A stretch of 64,000 nt of DNA from Delphinapterus leucas. Lineage: Eukaryota > Chordata > Mammalia > Artiodactyla > Monodontidae. The first letter of the stretch is position 1, and every line of letters begins with the position of its first letter. The notes under the pieces were generated by a model that searched no databases, was not told the origin of the DNA, and was given only the letters and a program-made list of their open reading frames with translations. This document shows positions 32,041 to 44,715 of the stretch, one piece after another. The stretch is from assembly GCF_002288925.2 (NCBI RefSeq), contig NW_022098050.1, positions 4,851,882 to 4,915,881 of the forward strand. The letters run 5' to 3'. Made by a program: the position numbers and the translations under genes.

Positions 32041-32699
32041 TATCTGTTATATTATTATTACACATATTAAGGATATTTTATGTTAATTTGTGAATATGTA
32101 TTATCATACCAGCATGGGGACTTATTTATACAGTGCAGAGTCTCCACCCATCTCAGTCCCCTGTCCACACGGTGCTCCCCCACCTTCATGCTATTCCTTT
32201 CTTGTTTCTCTTTCCAGAGTTAATTTATGCAAATATAAGCAAACACAAATACATATATTCTTATTTCTCTCCTCTATTTACATAAAAGGTAGCGTTCCGT
32301 ACACACTGCCCTGCACCTGGCTTTTTTCACTTCATCTACCTTCAGGATTTTCCCAATCGTATACAGGGGGATTTTTCATTCTTTGTTCAGCTAGATTATT
32401 CCGGCGCATGGATGCCATAGTTTATTTAGCCCATCCTCTACTGATGGCCATTTTGGTTGTCTCTATCACAAGCAATTCTGCAGTAAGTAACCATGCACAA
32501 ATGTCATTGCACACGCGTGGAGGATTGAATACATATGTCATTGCATCGATGACCCCAAGCCTTTACCTCTTCCTGTGTCCCTGCCCTTTGACCCTTGACT
32601 TTGCTGCTTCGCTCGCGAAAGAGGCACAGTGCCTTTCATCGACCCTTAAATCTGGACTTCACCCTGTAACTTGTTTAGCAGACTTGATGCATACTTAAA

Positions 32700-33037
32700 G
32701 CAGACTTTAAAACATACTTGCAGTTTTAGTTTCCTCTTTCGTTTCCCTGAAATTGCCATGAAACATGCCCAGGCCAGCTTGAGAACAAGCTCAGGATAGC
32801 CTGCTGGAGGATGAGAGCGTGCAGGACGCACGGCCCAGTGGCCCAACTGAGGCTGTCCTAGACAAGCCAGCCCCTAGCCAATCTGCCAGCTGACCACAGA
32901 TACAGGAGTGAACTCAGCCAAGATTAGCTGAGTCTAACTCAAATCAGCAGAACCACCCCCACCAACCAACTAGTGAGAAATAATTAAGAGTTGTGGGGAG
33001 GTTTGTCATGCAGCAATAGCTAGGTGATACATCATAC
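32700..33037 (+). mobile_element. MaLR-type LTR fragment nested in L1M
   Basis: AGCCCCTAGCCAATCTGCCAG, CTGACCACAGATACAGGAGTG and a final TTTGTCATGCAGCAATAGCTA show the 3' half of a forward-oriented MLT1/MST-like LTR. Confidence 0.6.
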
Positions 33038-33275
33038 AATATAGGTGCAAGTAAGATAAATTCCCAGAAGTGGAATTGCTGGATCATAGCGTAGGATGCA
33101 TTTGAAATTTTGACAGCTATTGCCAACTTCTCTGCATAAAGATTAAACTAATTTACACTCCCACAACAATGTATGAGAGCACTTGTTTGTAAACAGCCTC
33201 ACCTTCATGGTATGTTGTCAGTTTTTCAGATTTTTGTCAATCTGGTAGATGAAAAAGAACACCTCTGTGTCGTTT

Positions 33276-33594
33276 GTTTGTTTTTTTTAAGACTTATTTA
33301 TTTATTTAATTTATTTTTTGGCTGCGTCGGGTCTTAGTTGCGGCACGAGGGATCTTTGCTGAGGCGTGCGGGGCTCTTCATTGTGGTGCGCAGGCTTCTC
33401 TCTAGTTGTGGGTTGCGGGTTTTCTCTTCTCTAGTTGTGGCATGCAGGCTCCAGGGCACGTGGGCTCTGTAGTTGTGGCATGCGGGCTTAGCTGCCCTGC
33501 GGCCTGTGGATCTTAGTTCCCTGACCAGGGCTCGAACCCCCGTCCCCTGCATTGCAAGGTGGATTCTTTACCCCTGGACCACCAGGGAAGTCCC
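33276..33594 (-). mobile_element. CHR-1 SINE
   Basis: Reverse-oriented: T-rich/TTTATTTATTTA tail first, then CTGCGTCGGGTCTTAGTTGCG, GACCAGGGCTCGAACCCCCG (B box) and GACCACCAGGGAAGTCCC at the end. Target duplications CCTCTGTGTCGTTT (33262-33275) and CCTCTGTGTAGTTT (33595-33608) flank it. Confidence 0.92.
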
Positions 33595-34079
33595 CCTCTG
33601 TGTAGTTTTATTTGCATTTTCTTATCGTAAGCATGAGCAACACTTCATATGTTTAAAAGCCATTAGACCTCCTTTTCAGTAAACTGTGTTCGTCGTTTGC
33701 ACATTTTTCCTATTGGATCACTATTTTTCTTACTGATTTCTAGGAACTCTTTATATATTGGTGAGATTAGCCTTTTGCCTGTGACCACCCTTCCTTGAAA
33801 CCACACACTCCAGATGAGAAGCTTAATGGCAGGCAAAGCGGGTAAACACAGAAAGCAGAGCTTGAGCGGAAGGTAACTTTTCCTCAAACAATCGGCAACT
33901 AGGTATTGAGCCCTTTTTTGTTCAGGGCTCTGGGTTACGCATCCCAGCATACTCAGAAAAAAATTGACATGGTACATAAGGAATGTTCTATAGATGGCTA
34001 TGGTTAAATCCCCACATATATCTACCCATAGTCCCTGCCTAAGGAGTGGGCAAGGGGACCATATATATTCCTCATGGCC

Positions 34080-34560
34080 CAACCTCCCTGACCACTGCTG
34101 ACTGGCCAGAGCGATACGCCCGATCTAGGGCAGAACCAATTCGATTCTCTTTTGAGGTTTTGAACTCAGAGACATAAAATCGGTCAGAGAATGCTGGGCC
34201 CGCAGAGATGGCGCTGCCATTTGGGGTAGCCATATGGAGCCATGTACAATCAGACAAATGAAGCGAGGAAGAGCCAGCGTGCAGACAGAACACGGCCGTC
34301 ACCTAGAGACCGGCAGGGAGCAGCGGCCACAGGCCCCAGCCTGAGGGAGAAACAGACAGACTGCCACCTCATTTCCAGCTCTTCCAGGCTCAGCTCCTAT
34401 CTCCTTGGTCTCCAAGAGTTTTCCTGTAGTTGGGCTCTATAAGAGCCCTTCTTTGTATCTTGTTACTAAACCTCCTATTTCCTTGAACTAATTTAAGTAG
34501 TGTTATTATTCTTGGTATCAGGAGTGTTTTAAGACAAGGAATTTTCATATCAGCTGAAAA
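34080..34560 (+). mobile_element. Possible ancient LTR
   Basis: GGGCCCGCAGAGATGGCGCTG, a TATAAGAGCCCTTC promoter-like box at about 34438 and downstream TTGTATCTTGTTACTAAACCTC resemble LTR organisation. I cannot assign a family and the edges are uncertain. Confidence 0.4.
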
Positions 34561-34599
34561 AAAAGAATAGAGCATTTTCATCTCGTATGGCATAGTTCT

Positions 34600-37500
34600 G
34601 CTTTAAAGAGTTTCGTGGTTGCCATCACTTCTCATTTCATAGCGGGAGAACCTGGGGGCTTGGCCAAGGTCACCCTGACCACAAAAGGCAGAGTCCAGAC
34701 ATGAGGGGAGGCGTCTGCTGCCACGTGGGCCTTCCCCCCAACCCCACCTTGCTGCTTCCAGGCATTATACAAGCACATGCTAAACCATGGGGCTAAGGCT
34801 CTAGGTTAGGGACAGTTCCCGGGAGAGGGCGATCGATACAGGCTAGCATCGCCAGGGATGTGGCCAGGCCCTGAGGACCTCTCCGGCTTCCACTCCACCC
34901 CTCACCCCGGGTTACTCAGGGACACTTCCCACGCTCACCCGTGCTTATTATGTGTGTGGCACCCTGCCTGGGAGGAGGGCTGGTTCTCTAAAGGAAAATC
35001 AGAGTACCGGTCCCCCAAAGAGATATGCTGGCCTGCAGGGCTGCTCACACAGCCCCCACAGAGGACCGCCATCTCTGCAGGGACACGGGTGGCCATGCAC
35101 TTCACGCAGGGACCACTCTTCCCACCCACCCGTCATCCCTCACCATATTTCACATCAGAAGTGGGGAAAAGAGGCACCTGAGCCCAGTGGCCAGCCACTA
35201 CCCCCTCCTATCCCTACCTTCTCTCTCCCAGCGATGAGCAGAGCGGCCCGGAGGTGTGAAGTTTTCCTCTCACGTAGGATCCTAACGTTCAGGTGGGGTG
35301 GGCTAGGCTAGGGGGTGAGAGGGGAGAGACGACAAGCAGGCTGGAACAGCCTCCCACCCCCGGGACTCCCCAACTCCCACCCCACCCCCGAGGGGACTTG
35401 CAGACCCCCTACTATGGGGGGTAAATGGGTCCCCAGCAAGGAATCCACGTTGTCCCTCTGTCCACAGACACATCAAAGAAAAGAATGAGCTCACGCAGTC
35501 TCTCCTAAGCACCCCCTATGTACAAGACATCCTGCATGATGCTGGCATCGGTTCTAGAGCCTCCTGGGTGCATTCTCTGACAGGGGGAGGGGACAGGGCT
35601 GGGGCCTGGGGGGAAAGGAGCAGGAAATTAACCTTCTGCCAAGTAGGACGGAAATTGAATTTCTTCCCCTCCCCCTTCTTCTGCCTCTCTCACCACCCCT
35701 CCCGGACGACTCACTTTTTCTCTCTCTCCAATTACAGTTTTAAGCGTTTAGGGTGTTGTTGTTTTAGTTTTAAATTTTGTTAGGCTCAATTTATGCCACT
35801 TAGTAGAACCTCTTTTCCAAATGAAGCCAAATTTGAACTAAAACACTGCAAGCAATAACATGTGGGCATTGCATTGGGGCTGGCTTGGCTTTTTGATTAT
35901 TTGTGTAAATGAGGTCGAGAGAAGAATTCAGGAGTCTGTCTCAGGCCTGGGCGAGGGGAGAGATTCTCTTGGGTCCTTCGGAGGTCTGTAGGTGGCCGGG
36001 GCCAGCCTGTCCCCTGGTCCTCAGGTCGCCCCTCTCGTGCAGCTGCGTGAATAGCGAGCCTTAAAGCAGGTCACTCTATTCTTTGGCAATGCCCTCCCAT
36101 CCCTCACTTCTCCCCTAATGGTCGGGACCACTTCCTGCTAGCCAACCGCACCCTGGCAGGCCCCGGGCAAGCTGGTGGCCGCCACTCACTGCCACCGCAC
36201 AGTGTACAATAAATAGATGGTGAATTTAGTCCAACTGGCTGTAACTGGGGGACGGGGGTGGGGGGGCACAGTCTGGAAGCATCTCCTCCCACACCCTTGC
36301 CAAGCAACGCCTAAAAATACACCTTTGGTTTCAATGACTGTGGCCTGGGGGTAAAGGTGAGCCCCACCCCTCCCCGGTGGAGGAGAGGAGGGGGAAGAAG
36401 GGGGGGGGGAAGGGGGAGGGGGAGGAGATCCTGAGCCGCTAATTAGGCATCTGGGGTTAGGGGAGATGGCTACCAAGAAGGTCAGAGAAGTTCCCGGCTG
36501 GCTGATGAGCTGGGCCTCCCAGGGACCCTCAAGAGGTGACATCTGGGATTCCCCGGCTGGCCCCCTCTGTGCCAGGGGAAGAGGGCAGCAAATACCGCGA
36601 GGACTGAGAGCCCAAGAGGGGAGACGGAGGCAGCAGCGACGGCCACAGTGATGAGACCCTGACTAAGGGCCGGCGTGAGGCTTGCCGAGGGATTTGCCTT
36701 GTCCCCATGCCAACAATAAAGGCCTGGTGTCTGGCAGGGGATGGGGTTTTGTGTGCAGAGGGACACCTCACGACTGACCCTGGCGGAGAGCCACAATCCT
36801 CAGGAATCAGCCCAAGAGGAGAGCAGACGCGAGCGGGTAGAGGAGTCCTTTACAGGAGCAGGGGCTGGACGCAGGTTGGGGGATGTTTGGGGAGGAAGGG
36901 CAGAGGGCAGGGTGAAAGGGACTGGAACAGAATCCATGCTGAAGGCCAGGGCTGGTGGGGAGTTGCCCTAATGAAGGAGTCTATTACGCTTGCCATAATC
37001 TCTCAAAGCAAGTGGAGATAAAATAAAATCAGTGGAGGAAACTTCAGGAAGAGTTTAAAGGAAACTGGATAAAACCCCCAGAATAAAATGGCATCTGGAG
37101 CCCTACCGGTCCCTAGGATGGAATCCATGATCCAAGGCGTACGTTACCCTCTGTCGCAGGCTGGGTTCCCAGGAAGCAGACGCTGAGATGGAGTTGGGGG
37201 ATGGAGGGAGGTTTGGGAGGGATCAATCACTCTGAAAGGAAGGGGTTGGGGGGGAACAGGAATGGACAGAGGGAGGAGTCAAGTTGAAATGCAGGCCTGA
37301 CAGAGACTCAGCCACCAGATAGGGGCCGCCCAGGAGAGGGGGACAGGGCTGAGGCGCTCTCAGCCGCTGAGGCCGGGCCTGAATGGGCAGCAAGTCCTTC
37401 CTGGAAGGGGCCTCTGCCCCCCCGTGTCTGCCACATCCTCTCCCTCCCTTCATTTCTAAGCTCCTGGCACATCTGGACAGCTAAATCTATCTCTTTTCCT

Positions 37501-39060
37501 CTGGGCCCGGTCGCCGCCTCCCTGTTCCTTCCGAGGCTGCTCGCTGTGTGTCTGGAACCCAGTCTGACCCTAGCCCAGCCCAGCATTTTTGGTTTGCTGC
37601 ATTCTCCCAGGCCCGCCGCTGAGAATTCTGGTCTTATTTCTCCATCAGGATTTCCTCCTACACTCAGGTCCTGCGTCCTGGTAACCAGCAGCCGTCACAG
37701 CTTGCAACTTGCAGGGGGCCTAACGCTTACGGCTGGTTTGGGGCTCAGCCTCGGTTCTGCAGTGCTGGTCATTAAGCTTCATTGTGCCACCCGCCAGGGC
37801 ACTGGCCAGCCCAGGACAAACCTCAGATGAACTCAGTCTCGCTTAACTAGGACAAACCAATCCGGACCACAAAACGTCCACTGCTTGGCCCATCAGCTGT
37901 GGCAAACGTGGTCCTGCACAGCCTCCAGGTCGGGCCCCCTTTCCGTCGGTGGCTTGCCAGTAACCAGCTGTTACTCGGCCCCATAGCTTCACCTCCGAAG
38001 GATCCGGAGCACCAGTTCCACTTTTCAGCCTCATTAGTGGAATAACTGGCACGTTCTCCAGATACCTGCCCGCTCCCTGATTTGCCTGGGCTGTTCAGAA
38101 GCACGATTTCTGTCTCTGGACTAACGGGGAGGGTCCTGCAGAGGAAGAGAACAGGTCTGGGGATGTGTGGGAAAGGAGCTCAACATGCAGGCCCCGTTTC
38201 CCTTCCGGACTTCTGTCCTAACCTCCCTGTCTTGCAGCCCCTGAAGCCCAGCCAGGACGACACAAGTTATAGCACAAAATGAACACTGTTGGGGGCTAAG
38301 TGGAGGCAGGAGCGTCTTCTGGCTTCCGCGGTGGTAGGAAAGGAACGCCAGGAGCCCTGCCCTCCTAGGAGGTGGGAGAGCATCGGGGGAGGCCGTGGCA
38401 CGCCCAGCATACGTGTGTACAGAGACGGAACCAACTAAGCCAAGCTCTCCCAGCCTGCCTGCTTTGTCGGGCTCACGCCACAGCCCCATGCTCCTGCCAG
38501 GAGGGAGGTCTCGGGTGCAGGTGCCCAGCCCACTCTGGCTTGTAACTTGGGTCGGCAGGAAGCTGTGGGCTTCTGGGGGTGGAATCCTGCAGGAGGCCTC
38601 CTATAGGCCTACTTAACCCCCATGACATTCATTCCCTAATATACTTTTCACCTTCAGCAAATAGTGCAAATTTGAATTTTTACTCACTGATCAAATATTT
38701 ACCCTGTGTGCTGCCAATCTGACTGAGCTTGACTTCTACAGTTCTCCACGTTTATATTAGGTGAATTAGCATTTTATTGTTGGTCCACTGGTTTGGGACT
38801 CAAAGGTGAGATAGGGAAAACCACGAGGTAGCAGCCCAAGAGATTCTCCACGAAGAATGGGCTCAGTTGAGTCTTGTGTCTTAGTGTAAGGGACAGGTCT
38901 CCCAAACAACTCACCAGATACTTGAAAACAGTGTTTTGGAAGCAATAGAAGATAATGGTTTCTAAAGAACAACAACTTTCTGTACTTCTTATCTGCAGGA
39001 CACATATCTTTGAAATCTGTTATCCAGGAAGGTGGGTTAAATGTTCATCTCATGGTTTAC
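34600..39060. other. Repeat-poor 4.4 kb block, candidate regulatory region
   Basis: No LINE, SINE or LTR recognised over more than 4 kb, unlike the rest of the window. It includes an AT-rich patch (35735-35905), a MEF2-like CTAAAAATAC (36311-36320), a palindromic homeodomain site CTAATTAG (36439-36446) and a G-rich tract. ORFs on both strands lack family resemblance. Repeat depletion can mark conserved regulatory DNA, but conservation cannot be judged here. Confidence 0.35.
36377..36427 (+). repeat. G-rich tract with quadruplex potential
   Basis: Multiple G runs of three to nine separated by A or AA (for example GGGGGAAGAAGGGGGGGGG) satisfy the G-quadruplex pattern. It lies 12 bp before the CTAATTAG site. 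Confidence 0.75.
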
Positions 39061-39064
39061 TTGC

Positions 39065-39215
39065 TCTATAGACACGGATAAATCAGGTCATCTCTCTGAG
39101 CCTCGGTTTCCTTATCAGCATAATGGGTACAATAACATTACCCCGGTCAGAAGGTTGTTGCAAAAGTCAAAAGAAATACTGGAGGTGACAACACCGTAAA
39201 ATGGAAGGCACTAGA
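39065..39215 (+). mobile_element. MIR SINE
   Basis: TCTCTGAGCCTCGGTTTCCTTA, CATAATGGGTACAATAACATTA and GAAGGTTGTTGCAAAAGTC match the forward MIR core. Confidence 0.78.
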
Positions 39216-39254
39216 TGAAGAGTTGTATAAGATCAGAAACTCAAGCTATTTTAA

Positions 39255-39735
39255 AATATAGTCCCCAGATTCTCAGATACTCCTCGCATCAAGAATTTTG
39301 GGGTCTATGTCCCTTCCCATTGAATCTGAATGGGCCTGTGACTCCTTCGGTGGCTAGAGTATGGCACGTGTAACATCGTGTGACTTCCCAGGCTGGGTCA
39401 GAAAAAAACACGTAGCTCCCACCTGGGTCTCTTGTGACACTTATTGTGGAGGAAGCCAGCCTCCATGTAAGAAGTTCCACCACCCCAAAACTGCCCTGCT
39501 GGGGGGTGGGGGCATATGCAGATGCTCCAGGCAACGGACATGGGAGAGAAGCATCTAGACCCAACCTACCATCACTGGGTGGTCTCAGTAGATTTTACAA
39601 AGAGCAAAAGAATCACCCAGCTGAGCCCTGTCTGAATTCTGACCCCCAGATCTGTGAGCATAATAAAATGCTTGTTATTTTATGCCACTAAGTTTGGGGT
39701 TGTTTGTTACACGGCAGTAGTAACTGGAACCCAAA
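39255..39735 (+). mobile_element. MLT1C/D-like LTR (ERVL-MaLR)
   Basis: TGTGACTTCCCAGGCTGGGTC, CACGTAGCTCCCACCTGGGTC, ATCTGTGAGCATAATAAAATG and GCCACTAAGTTTGGGG are ordered as in MLT1C/D, ending GGCAGTAGTAACTGGAACC. Confidence 0.82.
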
Positions 39736-41530
39736 CTCTTCATCTGTCAAGTTCCTATACCCACTAAGACATCAAAAACCCCCATTGCTGGTTTTCTTTC
39801 CTCATCCTTATGTGACTCGAAGAATCAGGCTGAGGTGGGATTTCTTATGACCCAGCTTTGTGGATATGGAACTGCAACATACCCAAGAGTCCATGGAATC
39901 ATGGAAGGCTTGAACCCAGGGGTCCTGCTGCCTGGACCCTGGCTTCTCCCACAGGACAGAGTTGCCAGGACCTCAAAGGGAAAGGCTATCCTCATGGGTT
40001 CCGACCTCATGTAAAAGAATAACGACGAAACTCCCAATTACCAAGCGATAAAGTAAGTGGGTACCACAGAAAACCGCCAACAGCCCATCATCCACAATTA
40101 ATTTCTTCTTGACTCGGGAAGGCTGGGGGGTTTGTGGTTGAAGCAGGCTGTCCTTCCCACTTACGTTTGGGCTTCTTCTAAAATGCAAAAAAAGAAAAAG
40201 AAAAAGGGGGTTGAGGAAGGCTGGCCTTCCCAGAACCTATAGTAGACTGCCTGGAAGGAGCTCGGTGTGGCCCAGAAGGGCGTGATAAGCATGCCGGCAG
40301 TGGCCTGCCAGGGATCTTAAAAATACCCTGCTTCAGACAATCCGGAAAGTGAGCAACCCACACCTGGAAAACAGGTTGCTGGCTGCACAGAGGTTTCCAA
40401 GTCTGGATCCCGTTTACACTTGCCGAAGCGCAGCATTCTAATTCCAGCCGCTCATGAAAAGGCACGTAGGTCCTCCTTGACGTCAAATCGCTCTTTCAAC
40501 TGAGCATAATTTCTTTCAATGATGGGCTTGGAGGGGTTGCAGCAACGGTGGGTCTTTTTTTTTTTTTTTAATGAATCATAGACATGCAGATCAGATTTAG
40601 TGTTATGACTGTGGTGCACAGAGCGTCACTGTTAATTCTTGCTAAGCGCTGACAGCAGGATCAACCCCCAAAGAGCACAGGCAAATACACCATCCCAGCC
40701 CCGGGGGCTTAGAGGCTGCATAATTACAGACGATGCACGGTACTCATTACCATCACCGGAACATCTCAGCCCAGGCACGGCACCCCCCTCACCCAGATCC
40801 AGAGACCCCCCTGGTGCGCCTGCCAGCTCGGGTCCCCTCAGCTCACTGTCCTTCTCTAGACCAGAACGTGGTCACCAAAAGCGGGCTGGGCAGAGCCAGA
40901 GCGCCTGCTCCCCCGTCCTGAAGGTTGAAGGTTGCAGTCCGCAGCGGTTGAAGCTTGCTCTGAAATGCTGCTGAGTTTGAGCTGGAAGGGAAGGGGTGCA
41001 GGGCTGTGCAGAATGCATGCCAGATTTTGCTAAATGCCGAACAGCTGAACAAGTCCCCAGGGCTGAGGAAAGAGCGTTCTCCTTCCCTGCGAGCCACTCG
41101 CTGGCTCTAGGCGTCTCTCATCAAAGGCCTGGGGGTGGGGGCCGAAGTCGGAGCGCTCAGCTGGGGTGCCCTGTCATTGTGTGTTGTCCCGGGATGGCCG
41201 GGGAGGGGAGAGGGCGGGGGGCAGCGGGAGTCACCAGCACACGGCTGTGTTCACACTGCTCAATCGGGGCATAAAACCCGCATCTGGGGTTTCTGCTCCA
41301 TCTTTCCTCCAAAAGGTTTAAAGGGAAAACCAAACTCCTGGGCTCTGTTGGACACTGCAGGGCTCTCCTTGCTCCTTCTCTGTCAACCTGCAAATATTTA
41401 ATGAGCCTCAACCACATGCAAGTGATGGAGTTGGGCTAAGAAGGCTGAAGAGGAAAGAAAACAGGCAGCCTCCAGACCTGGAAAATGGGGAAGTAATTTT
41501 AGATCTTTCAATGCAGTGTTTTCTGGCGCA
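39736..41530. other. Unannotated largely unique block
   Basis: About 1.8 kb with no recognised transposon. A T run lies at 40555-40569. ORFs at 40.6-41.4 kb occur in all frames and have no family resemblance. Confidence 0.45.
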
Positions 41531-41534
41531 GGAA

Positions 41535-41740
41535 GGCCAGTAATCATGCTTTATCACCCATCGTCCCAGAGCACCTGCTCTGTGCTCTGTGTGAGCTTCA
41601 CGGATCTGGGCTCACTTGGCCCTCCCAAAGACACTGGGACATGAATGTCACGACCGCCCACTCAACAGATAGGGAAACTGAGACTCCACTTCGGTGATCT
41701 GCTTAAAGGTACACATGAGGCTCCGAGTTTGAATGGAGTT
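41535..41740 (-). mobile_element. MIR SINE
   Basis: GAGCACCTGCTCTGTGCTCTG, CAACAGATAGGGAAACTGAGAC and TGCTTAAAGGTACACATG are the reverse-oriented MIR landmarks. Confidence 0.75.
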
Positions 41741-41776
41741 CTGTTCTTTCTGAGGCTGAGGCCAGACCCTTGAGGT

Positions 41777-41953
41777 CAGTGGTCCTCACCTGGGGCCTCA
41801 CACTAGAGTCCCTGGGGAGCTTTCAGTAACCCCCATGCCCAGGCCACACTCCAGACCAAATGAGCCTGAATTTTTGGGATGGGGATGCAGGCATCAGTCC
41901 TTTTTAAAGCCCCGTAGGTGATTCCAGTACGCAGGCGAAGTCGAGAACCCGTG
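41777..41953 (+). mobile_element. MER5A-like hAT-Charlie element
   Basis: Starts CAGTGGTCCTCACCTGGGGC and ends near TCGAGAACCCGTG, matching the terminal inverted repeats CAGTGGTTCTCAA... and ...TTGAGAACCACTG in degenerate form. The interior CCCATGCCCAGGCCACACTCC agrees with MER5A. About 177 bp, close to full length. Confidence 0.7.
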
Positions 41954-42860
41954 TTTTGTCCCGCTGCAGCAATCTTTCTTTCTCTTCCTTTCTTTCCTTC
42001 CAACAAATATGCATTGAGTGCTCACTGGGCACTAGATGTTCAGTAAATGAGCTTCCTTCCCTCGAAAGCAGTGGTTCTTGAGTGCGGATGTATATACGTC
42101 CCACAGACAATCGCCCAGAGTGACGAGGGGTGACCTGACAGGAGTGGGCTCGCAAGAGGGGCCACAGTGGAGGCAGAAATTGGGGTGCGGGCTCAGGAGC
42201 CTGAAGCCCCTGATCAGCGATCCTCTGGCTCTGCTCACAGAGTCCAGAAAGGAGGCGGGGCGGGGCGATTTGGTGTTGATCACTCCAGCCTCGGAAATTT
42301 TATTCCTAAAGTGGCTTCCATCTCTCCAGGAGGAGAACGATGAGCGTCAGTGAAGGTTTAAGCTCAGCCTCAGGCCTACAGGGCCCCCGTAGCCAAGCGG
42401 GGAGCTCTTGGGCTACTCCTGCTGCACCCATCAAGCCTCTGGGGTGGGCTCTGCCCAGCCAAAGGGTCCCCTTCTCCATCGTCAGGAACAAAGGAGGGGG
42501 AAGCACCCTGCTTCCTATTGGATTATTGTCCCTCCCGGAAGCCATGGAACAGTGCTGCAAATCAATTGTTCTCAAACTAAAGGATGCTCTGATGGGCATG
42601 CTTCTCGCATTCTGCATACAAAGGGATGCCAAGCTTCCTATGTCAAGTGAGATAAAGTGAATTTTCTTGGGCAGCCAGCAGAAATTTTTTCATCTTTCAG
42701 ACATAACGTGTAAGGAAAACACTGACCCCCTCACTTCACCAGCATCAGGAAACAATGAGTTGTTTTCAAGAAATGAATTTGCAGGCTAAGTAAAGCTTCC
42801 CTTCTGGAAACTCTAAAACTTCAAAACAAGAGTGCATCTATTTTTAAATAAACCATATCT
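41954..42860. other. Unannotated sequence
   Basis: No gene or named repeat recognised with confidence. Confidence 0.4.
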
Positions 42861-42873
42861 AAACTGCATTACA

Positions 42874-43017
42874 GGGGGAGGGATAAATTAGGATTACCAG
42901 ATACACACTACTATATATAAAAGAGATAACCAACAAGGACCTACTGTACAGCACAGGGAACTCTACTCAATATTTTGAAAGAATCTATAAGGGAAAAGAA
43001 TCTGAAAAAGAATATAT

Positions 43018-43051
<34 letters not shown>

Positions 43052-43137
43052 ACTGAATCGCTGTGCTGCACACCTGAATCTAACACAACACTGTAAATCA
43101 ACTATGCTTCAATTAAAAAATAATAAAATAAAAAAGT
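42874..43137 (+). mobile_element. 5'-truncated L1 3' UTR
   Basis: AGGGATAAATTAGGATTACCAG, CCTACTGTACAGCACAGGGAA, and the end CAACTATGCTTCAATTAAAA are the same 3' UTR as in the 48.4 kb L1. Target duplications AAACTGCATTACA (42861-42873) and AAACGGCATTACA (43138-43150) flank it. An AT microsatellite has expanded inside. Confidence 0.9.
43022..43051 (+). repeat. (TA)n microsatellite
   Basis: A TATATATA run of about 28 bp inside the L1 3' UTR, in the place where the 48.4 kb L1 has a shorter TA run that received the mariner insertion. Confidence 0.9.
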
Positions 43138-44673
43138 AAACGGCATTACACATTTGCCTCTTTCCTTTGACGGCACAGACACAGTTGAAGTGGTCTTGGT
43201 GGCCCGCTCACTGGGAACATGGACAACTGTGTCACGCTCAGAGACGAAGCCACCTTCTGCGTCCATTTGCCCCACTAGATGCCCCACCATTTTCCCACCC
43301 AACCATCGCCACCAAAACAAATACCAAAATGGAAGCAGGAGCTGGAAGGAATTTCAGAGTCATCTGGTTTGTTGGAAAAGTTTGTGAAGTAAGTGTCAAA
43401 AGGCTCTGATGAAAAAAGCTCCCAACACGTCCGTGGTGAACAGTCAGTGGACTTCAGAGCAGGGCATTCTTCACCCATTCTGGCGCCTCTGGATTGATCC
43501 TGATAGTTGAGGTCGCTAAGGCAAGTAACTCCTGGATAAGGAAGGGGTCATGGTTCATAGTATTTAGTTTGTTTCCTTTGGTTTAAAGCATCAGTTTTGT
43601 ATTATTCCAGAAACAGGCTACAATTCAGGGACTTGATGAGAGCTTTTGATTTCTCTCCTCTTCTCAATTCCCCCATTACACCATCCCCCAAAGGGCCAAG
43701 ACTCCCAACTTGGAAAGGGCAGCTGCCAGACCAGGACCAGTGTGAAATGAGGACGAGGCCTCCTTCATCCCCCCTTCTCTCTTTCTCTTCCTCCTTTTCC
43801 CCACCCACAGCTCTACCTGCCTCGGGCATCAGTCAGAAACCAAGGCAGGAGGCAGCACTGCCCCAGAATAAGTGCAAATAAGGCTCTTGAATTTCCAGAG
43901 GGGAGTGAGCTCCCAGGACCGGGGGCAGTGCCGGGCACGCCGGCAGACCACCACATTCCACAGCGGACTCAGGAACAGGATTGAGTCAGTGCACCTGGAG
44001 CAGAACAGGGGCGGCCAGGCCTGACTGTCAACTGCCACACTGAAAAGATCTGTGCAGAAGTCGGATGCCGACACAGCCATTGGCCACGGGGCCTATTCCT
44101 TTCCCGGGGCAGGAGAACCCATGCCCACCTCGGAAGCATCCTCTTTGAGGTTCCTGGGACACCGAGTCAGAGTTTGGCAGGTGTGTCGTGGGAAGGAGAG
44201 CTGGAAGTCACGGTCAGTGTCTCTGCCTGGGCGCCACTGGGTAAATGCTGCTGACTGATGGTTGGTTGGTTGCTTTCGACCTCTTGACTCCGTACTGACC
44301 ATTCCCTGCCTTTGACACAATCTAGCAGACAGGTCCCGATATGATGGGCTAGGCAAGAGCTTCCCTTGACGTCCCAAGATGGTAGGCCTACACTGTGGAT
44401 GGATGGGCCAGGTTGTCCCAGCTGCCCCCAGACCCACCCCTGGATAAGTGCGAAGGGGAAAGGGTTTGGGAGAGTGAGGAAGGAGAACTGACCTGGGAGG
44501 GATGCTCATTTCCCCAAATTCTGCGGTTCTTCCCAGAAGGCCCCTATAAACCGACTCCAAGTGCCACTTGTAAAATAAGTCCCTCCGTGACCCCCACCGC
44601 ACTTGTCCTGAGCGCCCCCCCCCCCCCCCTGCTAGGGGCTCCCCAGGCACCGCCTGCCCCGTCACTCACCAGG

Positions 44674-44715
44674 GGAGCCGTCCTTGACCTCGTGGGAGCC
44701 GTCCTTGACCTCGTG
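44674..44715 (-). repeat. 21-bp tandem duplication beside a splice-donor-like site
   Basis: Two identical 21-bp units (GGAGCCGTCCTTGACCTCGT plus G) at 44674-44694 and 44695-44715. On the minus strand the units are followed by CCTGGTGAGTGAC (44661-44673), a good match to a splice donor (GTGAGT). An open minus-strand frame over the region reads SHEVKDG twice. No acceptor or homologue was found, so an exon is not supported. Confidence 0.8.

Larger units (their letters stand above)
32041..33800 (-). mobile_element. Old L1M-class LINE with two nested insertions
   Basis: Reverse-oriented L1M phrases occur in order: GATGGCCATTTTGGTTGTCTC, CATGCACAAATGTCATTGCAC, then CCCAGAAGTGGAATTGCTGG, then AACTCTTTATATATTGGTGAG. 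The element is interrupted by a MaLR-type LTR fragment (about 32700-33037) and by a CHR SINE (33276-33594). Confidence 0.72.
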
